Shown piece after piece: positions 1 through 5,881 of a stretch of 12,962 nucleotides of DNA (position 1 is the first letter of the stretch; every line of letters starts with the position of its first letter). The notes beneath the pieces are model-generated. The model saw nothing but the letters and a program-made list of their open reading frames with translations, did not search any database and was not told where the DNA came from. Made by a program: the position numbers and the translations under genes. Source of the stretch: an uncultured Clostridia bacterium (lineage in GTDB: Bacteria; Bacillota; Clostridia; Lachnospirales; Bianqueaceae); assembly GCA_937892735.1 (NCBI GenBank), contig CALBGL010000008.1:1-12962 (forward strand), given 5' to 3'.

Positions 1-69
1 CTAGGGATAAAGTAAAAGAGGGTGTAGGCAAAAAGGGAATAGTGCGTGTATATATGTAGGATTTGAAGT

Positions 70-217
70 GCCTTCCCCGCGCAGGCGGGGGTGATCCTTC
101 ATGTCCCTTTAATGGCGCGACGATATAGAGTTTTCCCTGTGTGGGCAAGGGCTCCTATCTAGGTCGAGATATCGGCCATAAGTGTCGCAAGGTCCCTGCG
201 TAAGCAGGGATTTTTTT
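70..217 (+). CRISPR. Decayed type I-E-like CRISPR repeat remnant
   Basis: Positions 70-97 form a 28-nt unit whose core, TTCCCCGCGCAGGCGGGG (73-90), followed by GTGATCC matches the class of type I-E repeats. Two further units start near 130 and 189, at 60- and 59-bp spacing, close to the usual I-E period of about 61. Over the 17-nt core 74-90, the second unit keeps 11 bases and the third 13. All core differences are C/T or G/A changes, as expected of repeats decaying from a common ancestor. A weaker fourth trace lies near 253-270. The intervening segments of 32 and 31 nt fit spacers. Repeat quality falls left to right, so a leader, if any, would lie to the left outside the window. No cas gene is present here. 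Confidence 0.6.
193..217 (+). terminator. Intrinsic terminator inside a decayed CRISPR repeat
   Basis: TCCCTGC (193-199), loop GTAA, GCAGGGA (204-210), then seven T residues (211-217). This is a perfect 7-bp GC-rich hairpin with a strong U-tract for rightward transcripts. The hairpin is the palindromic core of the third CRISPR-like unit, so it would end transcription arriving from the left. Confidence 0.7.
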
Positions 218-1085
218 ATGATGTCTCCTCTGTGCGTTCGTGACGAATAGGATTTCACGAGTAACAGGGGCTTTTTGCATGGACTCCATCTTCGTAAGAC
301 AGAATAAAGCTAAGAAAATAGATAGCAACCTTTACTAGCATATCACAACCAGATTTTCATTGGAGTTTAACGTCCGTTGGCGGCAAAGTCGGGCGTATCT
401 GAGTCACTATGGTAAAAAGCTGTAAAGCCACACCTAGTATATCATGATACAATGTACAGAGAATGGCAGAAACCTTACGAAATCCATACGATTTTACGGC
501 ATTACTGCAAACAACAAGAGAGGATTGCAAGAAAAGAAAGTATATATTCTAACGTTGTATTCCCATTAATAGCAGGGATAAAATAGGAATACCGCAACAC
601 GTAGCCGCCTAAATAATGGGAATTACATAATAACATACTGCCATTCACCTATCTTTTCATTACAAAAGTTCACCAATATGAATACTCTAAGATTTGCCAC
701 CTAAAACAGCAGGAACATCATATAGAATCAGAAGCAACATACGATTCAAGTACGTTTTGCTTCCGATCATCTTTATATAATAAGAAGCATCAGACAGACA
801 AAAGACGGCGTAAGGAAGAATAAATATATATAACATATACAAATTCCTTTTCCAGGGAAATATAAAAAGATAGAATATTTGGAATAAAAAGAGATAACAG
901 ATAACGCGTACATAGAGTATATAATAATCTTCATCAATTGCAGAATAAAAGTAATAAAAACAAGTTTCTTTGTACTTGGTTTTATTACTTTTTTTGTTTT
1001 GGAAAGAAAATGGAAACGCAAGAGAGTGCGGAAAGCCACTGAATCAGAGGGTTATAAAATTCAAAAAATGTTTACAATAAAAAAA
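218..1085. other. AT-rich gene-free region with relic repeats
   Basis: No ORF here has a believable ribosome binding site plus protein-like composition. The only longer frame (773-1039, minus) is lysine-, isoleucine- and phenylalanine-rich translation of AT-rich DNA. Structures seen: palindrome TATCATGATA (440-449); an inverted pair ATTCCCATTA (559-568) and TAATGGGAAT (614-623); CACC-type elements at 646, 671 and 698; and GAAGCAA/TTGCTTC arms (731-737, 757-763). The stretch is visibly more AT-rich than the genes to its right and reads as decayed intergenic or mobile-element DNA. Confidence 0.6.
604..701. repeat. Imperfect repeats, possible IS terminus relic
   Basis: GCCGCC (604-609), TTCACC (644-649), TTCACC (669-674) and GCCACC (696-701) occur with roughly 25-27 bp between the last three, separated by AT-rich filler. 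The element TAATGGGAATT (614-624) recurs inverted at 5660-5670 beside a GCCGCC on the complementary strand. This arrangement recalls the multiple short terminal repeats of IS21-family elements, but no transposase frame remains. Low confidence. Confidence 0.25.
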
Positions 1086-1117
1086 CGCGAAAATCGTGAA
1101 ATTTCGCGCTCATTTTT
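1086..1117. terminator. Hairpin flanked by A and T runs
   Basis: CGCGAAA (1086-1092) pairs with TTTCGCG (1102-1108) across a 9-nt loop. A run of A precedes it and CTCATTTTT follows, so it can act as an intrinsic terminator in either direction, better on the minus strand where seven T follow the stem. It separates the gene-free left region from the DUF6514-like gene. Confidence 0.45.
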
Positions 1118-1170
1118 GATTATATATATGGGATAGAAAATATCCCTGTGAGGAAAGGAGGTGTGTATCC

Positions 1171-1398
1171 ATGTACAGGTTAATGGCAGAGACCCACTGG
1201 ATGAAAGAGGTGGGGAACTATGTATCCTATGGCGTTCAGGTCCGTGAAGGAGGGGAAGTGCTTTGTACGATTTCAGATCTTTCTCTGGATAAGAATCGTG
1301 TGGCGGATTTTGTGGAACGTTGTAACCGGGAGGAACTGTCCGTATTACATATTCAGGATGTGATCGATGACGAATTCTTCTGTGGGGAGGGATACTAA
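1171..1398 (+). CDS. Small DUF6514-like protein
   Basis: A 75-residue acidic protein preceded by an excellent ribosome binding site (AAAGGAGGTG, about 8 nt before the ATG). From memory, the order of features fits the DUF6514 family of small Clostridia proteins of unknown role: a central VSYGVQV strand, then a stretch like CTISDLSLDKNRV, then a helix FVERCNREELSVLHIQDVI near the C-terminus. It has no signal peptide, membrane segment or metal motif, so it is presumably cytosolic. It is monocistronic, with a hairpin (GGGATA/TATCCC, 1130-1146) just upstream of the ribosome binding site and a strong terminator about 45 nt after the stop. I see no clear sigma-A promoter. The coding call is firm; the family call is moderate and no function is assigned. 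Confidence 0.7.
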   Translation: MYRLMAETHWMKEVGNYVSYGVQVREGGEVLCTISDLSLDKNRVADFVERCNREELSVLHIQDVIDDEFFCGEGY

Positions 1399-1442
1399 GA
1401 ACGATTGCAATGCCGGAATCTTAAAGAAAGGAGAATGTCGAA

Positions 1443-1489
1443 AGGTTCCGTTATGCACATTTATTAGGTGCATGGCGGAACCTCTTTTG
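1443..1489. terminator. Long bidirectional terminator hairpin
   Basis: AGGTTCCG (1443-1450) pairs with CGGAACCT (1476-1483), and ATGCAC (1453-1458) with GTGCAT (1468-1473). The two intervening positions form T-G wobbles, giving a 16-bp stem with a 9-nt loop. CTTTTGTT follows on the plus strand, and AACCTTTCG on the minus strand. It sits between convergent genes and probably stops both. Confidence 0.75.
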
Positions 1490-1537
1490 TTATATGAGTT
1501 CTTTGCGATAGGTGTTTTGAGAAGGAGGGGAGAATCC

Positions 1538-2053
1538 TTACGAGTTAGGAGTAGACACTTCTTCGAGATCTATAATATCGTCGATGGGAATCGAAAGGAG
1601 AGCGTCATTTTCCTGGATGTGAAAAAGGATGTGACGCGCATAAGTGTCGATTTTATGGATATTACCCATACGGGAGACATAGGCGCCGCCTTCTTTTTTG
1701 GTATCGGGAATAAAGTAAGTGATGGAGACTAAAGGATGTTCGGTGAGATGCTCCTGGATGAATGTGAGTCTGGTATCCAGAAGAGCGCGGCGGTTGTCAT
1801 CCAGCAAGATTCGACCTTGCGTATGGCGAGCTGCCTCTGTAACGGCGGCTTCGTAGCCAGTCAGCGCGGCAAACGGAGAGAATTGGGCGGCTCGGTTCGC
1901 CTTTGATATGGGTGGATATTTGGAAGAGCGTGGACGGGGAAGACGGAGCATATCTTCGTAAAGATGAGAGTCTGCGGCGGAATTGAAAAAGGAATCGGAA
2001 AGCGAATCTTGGGAAGTGATAAACGGCGAATCGGAAGAAGTATCCGGATGCAT
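1538..2053 (-). CDS. YolD-like protein
   Basis: A 171-residue protein recognised by the YolD-like signature: YEDMLRLPRPRSSKYPPIS followed by NRAAQFSPFAALTGYEAAV (about residues 32-71). The middle is predicted helical (DDNRRALLDTRLTFIQEHL). The C-terminal half (VSITYFIPDTKKEGGAYVSRMG...IPIDDIIDLEEV) looks like a small beta domain. YolD-like proteins are commonly encoded next to UvrX/DinB-type translesion polymerases in Firmicutes and are thought to assist or control them; the exact mechanism is not established. Here it lies 31 bp downstream of such a polymerase on the same strand, so the two form an operon. The start is supported by AGAAAGGAGG placed 7 nt before the ATG. The N-terminal 30 residues are Ser/Asp-rich and probably disordered. 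Confidence 0.85.
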   Translation of the reverse strand: MHPDTSSDSPFITSQDSLSDSFFNSAADSHLYEDMLRLPRPRSSKYPPISKANRAAQFSPFAALTGYEAAVTEAARHTQGRILLDDNRRALLDTRLTFIQEHLTEHPLVSITYFIPDTKKEGGAYVSRMGNIHKIDTYARHILFHIQENDALLSIPIDDIIDLEEVSTPNS

Positions 2054-2084
2054 AAGAATTCCTCCTTTCTGAAAGAGTCAATGA

Positions 2085-3626
2085 TTAAGCCTTATGTCCG
2101 CCAACTTGTTGGTTACGTTCTTGGGTACGAGCGCCTTTTTCCAGGTTCATTCCTTTTAGAATGGCGTTTTTGCCGTATCGACGCTGAATTTCCAAAACAG
2201 CGCGTTGAATGCGGTCTTCGCGTTCCAATGCTTTTTTTTCTGCAGACTGTACTTCATAATCGGTAAAGAGATCGAGCTGTTCCACGGCAGAAGAAGCAAC
2301 TTGAGATTCGGGGATTACGCGGTTGGCGGAAATCGTAATACGTCGAAGTGTCAAGTGGGGATTTACAATGCGCTCATAGAGGTCGGTCATGCATCGCAGA
2401 ATTTGACGGGTGGAGTGCGTATAATCCGGTAAATTCTCGGTTCCATGTGCGTGCTTCGGGACTTTGCGTCCATAGGCGTCGGTGTTGATAGGTCCATGAT
2501 AAAGCGCGCGCCGGGTGGGATCTGAAAGGTTTTCCACATCATATTCGATGGTGAGGGTGATCTGATCGGTCACGAGACCTTTGTCGACAAGATCCAGTAC
2601 CAGAAGGTCCGTCATTTCCCGCACAATAAGACGTCCTTTCTCATAAGAATAGGGTTCTGGCAGAACCTGGCCGGAGACGATCGAATGGTTATCCGGTTGA
2701 TATGCTTTGATATCCTGAATGGTACAAGGTTCCCAACCCCAGGCGTGATCGATGAGGAGTTCCGCGTTGACGCCGAAAAGACGGTAGAGAAGATCCTCGT
2801 TATAATAATCGGAAGGTTTGCCTAAAGAACAGCGGGCGATATCGCCCATTGTGAAAAGACCGTGTTCCTGCAGTTTACGGGCGTATCCATGGCCAACACG
2901 CCAGAAATCTGTGAGAGGTTTATGCGTCCAAAGAAGTTTTCGATAGGTGAATTCATCCAACGAAGCAATGCGAACACCGTCGGAATCTGCCGGTACATGT
3001 TTGGCCACGATGTCCATGGCCACTTTGGCCAGGTAGAGATTGGTTCCGATGCCGGCTGCGGCGGTAATTCCTGTTGTCGTATAGACATCTTGGATCATGG
3101 TTTTAACAAGCTGGTAGGCTGTCATATGATATAGGAGTAAATATCCGCTAAGATCCATGAATACTTCATCAATGGAATACACATGGATATCTTCGGGAGC
3201 GATATACTTCAGGTAGATGCTATAGACTCGAGTGCTGCATTCCATGTAGTGCGCCATCTGTGGCGGAGCGATGATATAGCTAAGAGCCAGGGATGGATCC
3301 TTCTCCAGTTCTTCCGCGTTGCTGGAAGTGCCGGAAAAATTCCATTGTCCGTGGGCATCCCGGACGGCCTTGCGGAGACGAATGGCCTTGGCAAGACGTT
3401 GGGCATTGATCTCTTTAACCTTTTCTATGACTTCGAACAGGCGGCAGCGCCCTGGAATCCCATAGGCTTTGAGAGCAGGAGACACGGCGAGACAAATGGT
3501 TTTGGAGGTGCGTGATACGTCTGCCACGACAAGATGCGTCGTCATGGGATCCAGGCCGCGTTCCACGGCTTCCAGAGAAGCATAATAACTCTTCAGATCA
3601 ATCGCGGCATATATTGGATCCAACAT
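2085..3626 (-). CDS. Y-family translesion DNA polymerase (UvrX/DinB type)
   Basis: A 513-residue Y-family polymerase that copies past damaged bases. The palm begins AAIDLKSYYAS, with metal-binding Asp10 and the likely steric-gate aromatic Tyr15. The second catalytic motif is VYSIDEVFMDL, with Asp153 and Glu154. The helix-hairpin-helix-like region and little finger follow (about residues 235-440). QLDLF at 450-454 is a canonical beta-clamp binding motif, indicating recruitment to the sliding clamp. Length and the extended segment around residues 85-130 fit the UvrX-like group found in Clostridia chromosomes and conjugative elements rather than compact DinB (about 350 residues). The start has AAAGGAG 9 nt upstream. 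It heads an operon with yolD. I found no convincing LexA box or promoter upstream, only repeated ATCCG/CGGAT elements. Confidence 0.92.
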   Translation of the reverse strand: MLDPIYAAIDLKSYYASLEAVERGLDPMTTHLVVADVSRTSKTICLAVSPALKAYGIPGRCRLFEVIEKVKEINAQRLAKAIRLRKAVRDAHGQWNFSGTSSNAEELEKDPSLALSYIIAPPQMAHYMECSTRVYSIYLKYIAPEDIHVYSIDEVFMDLSGYLLLYHMTAYQLVKTMIQDVYTTTGITAAAGIGTNLYLAKVAMDIVAKHVPADSDGVRIASLDEFTYRKLLWTHKPLTDFWRVGHGYARKLQEHGLFTMGDIARCSLGKPSDYYNEDLLYRLFGVNAELLIDHAWGWEPCTIQDIKAYQPDNHSIVSGQVLPEPYSYEKGRLIVREMTDLLVLDLVDKGLVTDQITLTIEYDVENLSDPTRRALYHGPINTDAYGRKVPKHAHGTENLPDYTHSTRQILRCMTDLYERIVNPHLTLRRITISANRVIPESQVASSAVEQLDLFTDYEVQSAEKKALEREDRIQRAVLEIQRRYGKNAILKGMNLEKGARTQERNQQVGGHKA

Positions 3627-3741
3627 GGCGCATCTCCTTTCTGTGAGAATCGAAAACGATCTTAGTTTATCCGGAAATCAGCGGATGTATCCGATAGAAT
3701 AATCTTAGGATATCATAAGAGGTGGAGAAGCAAGAGCGTCC

Positions 3742-3757
3742 GCAAGATACTTCTTGC
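3742..3757. promoter_or_regulatory. Inverted repeat overlapping the kinase -35 box
   Basis: GCAAGA (3742-3747), spacer TACT, TCTTGC (3752-3757). The right arm shares bases with the -35 hexamer TTGCAA (3754-3759), so a protein bound here would block RNA polymerase. This is a candidate operator; the regulator is unknown and the site could be chance. Confidence 0.4.
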
Positions 3758-3782
3758 AATCTTCTTCTTTTTCCTTTATAAT
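3754..3782 (+). promoter_or_regulatory. Sigma-A promoter of the sugar kinase operon
   Basis: TTGCAA (3754-3759), a 17-bp spacer, and a perfect TATAAT (3777-3782). The predicted start near 3789 leaves a leader of about 70 nt before the ATG at 3861. That leader contains a hairpin, CTGACGC (3804-3810) with GCGTCAG (3834-3840). Confidence 0.8.
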
Positions 3783-3860
3783 AAAATCAGCAGGATTCAT
3801 TCTCTGACGCATATCCTTTAGACTATGCCGTAGGCGTCAGCGGCGGAATGGAGATAAAAG

Positions 3861-4949
3861 ATGGAACACTTCAATCCTTTGTTGCAGAATAATGACAGTT
3901 CCAAAAAGTTTTTTACGATTGGAGAAATCATGCTGCGCTTGAGTCCTCCGAATTATGAGAAGATTCGTATGGCCAGCAGCTTCGAGGCCAGTTATGGAGG
4001 CAGTGAGGCGAATATTGCTTTGGCGTTGGCGAATCTAGGTGTTGACAGTACCTTTTTCAGTGTGGTTCCGAATAACAGTCTGGGCAAGAGTGCTATTCGT
4101 ATGCTGCGGAGCAATGATGTACACTGTACACCGATGATTCTCAGTACGCCGGAGGAGACACCGACGCATCGTTTGGGTACTTATTATTTGGAGACGGGCT
4201 ATGGAATTCGTGCCAGCAAGGTGATCTACGATCGAAAACATAGCGCGATTACTGAATACGATTTCAGCAAGGTCAATCTGGACACACTTATGGAGGGCTA
4301 TGATTGGCTGCATTTGAGCGGTATCACGTCGGCATTGGCGCCGAATTGCCGCAAGTTAGTGCTGGACAGCCTGAAAACAGCGAAGGAAAAGGGCATGATG
4401 GTCAGTTTTGACGGGAATTTCCGTAGTGCGCTATGGACCTGGGAAGAAGCGCGGGATTTCTGTACGGAATGCCTGCCCTATGTGGATGTATTGCTGGGAA
4501 TCGAGCCCTATCATCTTTGGAAGGATGATAATGATCATAGCAAGGGCGACTGGAAAGACGGAGTGCCGCTGCAACCCAGTTATGAGCAGCAGGATGAGAT
4601 CTTTCAGGCTTTCATTGACAAGTATCCGAATATCAAGTGTATTGCGCGGCATGTACGTTATGCGCACAGCGGCAGCGAGAACAGCTTGAAAGCCTTCATG
4701 TGGTACGATGGACATACCTTCGAGAGCAAACTCTTCACATTTAATATTCTGGATCGTGTCGGTGGTGGCGATGCCTTCGCCAGTGGTCTGATCTATGCGA
4801 TGATCCATAATTATCGGGCTATGGATATGATCAATTTTGCGGTAGCCAGCAGTGCGATCAAGCATACGATTCATGGAGATGCCAATATCACGGACGATGT
4901 GGATACGATTCGTAACCTCATGAATATGAGCTACGATATTAAGCGATAA
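3861..4949 (+). CDS. kdgK: PfkB-family sugar kinase, probable KDG kinase
   Basis: A 362-residue ribokinase/PfkB-fold kinase. The N-terminal signature GGSEANIALALANLG lies at 46-60. The C-terminal signature DRVGGGDAFASG begins at 298, with the anion-hole glycines 301-303 and catalytic base Asp304. The GGSEAN and DRVGGGDAF forms are those I associate with 2-keto-3-deoxygluconate kinases, which make KDPG from KDG in hexuronate and Entner-Doudoroff catabolism. The substrate is inferred; a related ketose or fructose kinase is possible, and no aldolase or uronate genes adjoin it. The start is supported by GGAG about 8 nt upstream and a consensus promoter. It is followed after 5 bp by a P-loop protein. 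Serine codons are oddly skewed: by my count 29 of 31 are AGC/AGT, unlike neighbours such as fba. This may reflect different ancestry. Confidence 0.85.
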   Translation: MEHFNPLLQNNDSSKKFFTIGEIMLRLSPPNYEKIRMASSFEASYGGSEANIALALANLGVDSTFFSVVPNNSLGKSAIRMLRSNDVHCTPMILSTPEETPTHRLGTYYLETGYGIRASKVIYDRKHSAITEYDFSKVNLDTLMEGYDWLHLSGITSALAPNCRKLVLDSLKTAKEKGMMVSFDGNFRSALWTWEEARDFCTECLPYVDVLLGIEPYHLWKDDNDHSKGDWKDGVPLQPSYEQQDEIFQAFIDKYPNIKCIARHVRYAHSGSENSLKAFMWYDGHTFESKLFTFNILDRVGGGDAFASGLIYAMIHNYRAMDMINFAVASSAIKHTIHGDANITDDVDTIRNLMNMSYDIKR

Positions 4950-4954
4950 AACAC

Positions 4955-5485
4955 ATGGGGACAGGCATTCTTATCTGTGGCTTGAATGGCTGTGGAAAAA
5001 GTACGTTGGGAGAAGCGTTAGCAGAACGCATGGGATACACGTGGATCGATATGGAAGACTGTTATTTTCCGAAAACGGATTCGCGGTATCCCTATGCGGC
5101 TCCCCGATCCCAAAAAGAGGCCGAACAGATTTTGCGAGAGCGAATTTGTCAGAGTGATCATTTTGTGTTGACAGCAGTTAAGGGCGACTTTGCAGATGAT
5201 ATTATCGCAGCCTTCGAAAAAGTATTATGGATTCGGGTGCCGCAGGCGATTCGGATGCGGCGCGTACGAAACCGATCCTACGAGAAATTTGGATCGCGTA
5301 TGCTGCCCGGTGGCGATCTATATGAGCAGGAGGAACGCTTCCTGACCCATGCGGAAACAAGAAAAGAAGAGGATGTGTCTGCCTGGGTCGCTACGGTATC
5401 CTGTCCGCTTCAGATTCTCGATGGAACACAGGCCATTAGCGAACTGCTGGAACAGGTCTGCAGCGGAAAATGTATGATCGGATGA
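4955..5485 (+). CDS. P-loop kinase-like NTPase, substrate unknown
   Basis: A 176-residue protein beginning with a Walker A motif GLNGCGKST (9-17), followed by DMEDCYFP (32-39). An Arg-rich LID-like stretch, RMRRVRNRSYEKFGSRM (about 99-115), comes after the VLWIRVP strand. Size and layout fit the nucleoside-, shikimate- and gluconate-kinase branch of small P-loop kinases, often annotated only as AAA-family ATPase. The substrate is not determinable. Its start is 5 bp after the sugar kinase stop with no evident ribosome binding site, so translation is probably coupled to the upstream gene. This suggests a shared task, perhaps phosphorylating a related sugar or controlling the kinase. A strong hairpin ends the operon 32 bp downstream. 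Confidence 0.75.
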   Translation: MGTGILICGLNGCGKSTLGEALAERMGYTWIDMEDCYFPKTDSRYPYAAPRSQKEAEQILRERICQSDHFVLTAVKGDFADDIIAAFEKVLWIRVPQAIRMRRVRNRSYEKFGSRMLPGGDLYEQEERFLTHAETRKEEDVSAWVATVSCPLQILDGTQAISELLEQVCSGKCMIG

Positions 5486-5516
5486 AAAAGTAATAATTGC
5501 GATGTAAAGCTGTATC

Positions 5517-5553
5517 ATAAGAGTCAGGTCTTGCGAGATCTGGCTCTTATTTC
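5517..5553 (+). terminator. Terminator of the sugar kinase operon
   Basis: A 15-bp stem from 5517-5531 to 5536-5550 with loop TGCG, including two G-U wobbles. The downstream U-tract is short (TTATTTCG), so termination may be less than complete. Confidence 0.7.
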
Positions 5554-5821
5554 GCGTAAATGTAGTAGGGAAGGGATTTCTCATTCATCGGGTATGTACT
5601 GAAGAAAAAAGTAAAATTTGTGCCCAGTTTTTGTTGACTAGTGCACCGCCCCGGCGGCAAATTCCCATTACCCGGGGTGGCAAATATTACATCTGTAACA
5701 TTTAGGGGCAGAAATAATGGGAAAAGCGCATATGGACAGGAATAACATGCAGACCCTGGCATCAATTTCTACTTACTCAGCCCCTCCAAAAACGTTATAA
5801 GCCAAGTAGGACTAATGAGAA
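5551..5821. other. Gene-free spacer with GC-rich repeat elements
   Basis: Together with its flanking hairpins this makes about 400 bp between the P-loop gene stop and the aldo/keto reductase stop. A 72-codon frame on the minus strand (5547-5765) has no ribosome binding site or protein-like pattern. The notable content is the GC-rich block at 5641-5725, described separately. No promoter or RNA gene is recognised. Confidence 0.6.
5646..5725. mobile_element. Possible IS21-like terminal repeat remnant
   Basis: Three imperfect tandem units start with GCGGCAAAT (5654), GTGGCAAAT (5677) and GGGGCAGAA (5705). The first ends in CATTACCCGGG and the third carries AATAATGGG. CCGCCCCGG (5646-5654) can pair with CCGGGGTGG (5672-5680), with one wobble. 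From memory, repeated GTGGCAAAT...ATTAC units are typical of the ends of IS21-family elements in Clostridia. No transposase gene (istA/istB) or target duplication is visible, so this would be an orphan end. Identification is tentative. Confidence 0.35.
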
Positions 5822-5859
5822 ATCCGGGAGACTCTCTGGGATGGGAGAGTCTCCCGGAT
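5822..5859 (-). terminator. Terminator of the aldo/keto reductase gene
   Basis: A perfect 15-bp inverted repeat, ATCCGGGAGACTCTC (5822-5836) and its complement (5845-5859), with an 8-nt loop. It lies 22 bp after the reductase stop on the minus strand, followed in that direction by TTCTCATT. It is a very stable hairpin with a modest U-tract. Confidence 0.75.
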
Positions 5860-5881
5860 GTTGTGATACTGGAAGATAAAA

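Noticed and set aside
773..1039. 88-codon minus-strand frame with hydrophobic stretches
   Set aside because: Composition is what AT-rich DNA gives by chance; no ribosome binding site or recognisable family, and it lies in relic-like DNA.
1427..1467. AAAGGAG followed by ATG at 1435 and a 10-codon frame
   Set aside because: The ribosome binding site is only one base from the ATG and the frame ends inside the terminator loop; probably not translated.
1367..1732. 121-codon plus-strand frame
   Set aside because: It overlaps the end of the DUF6514-like gene, runs through a strong terminator hairpin and then lies antisense to yolD. No ribosome binding site.
3627..3720. Possible LexA/SOS box or sigma-A promoter upstream of the polymerase
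   Set aside because: TATGAT, TAAGAT and TTGCTT occur on the minus strand but not at usable spacing, and no GAAC-N4-GTTC-like site is present.
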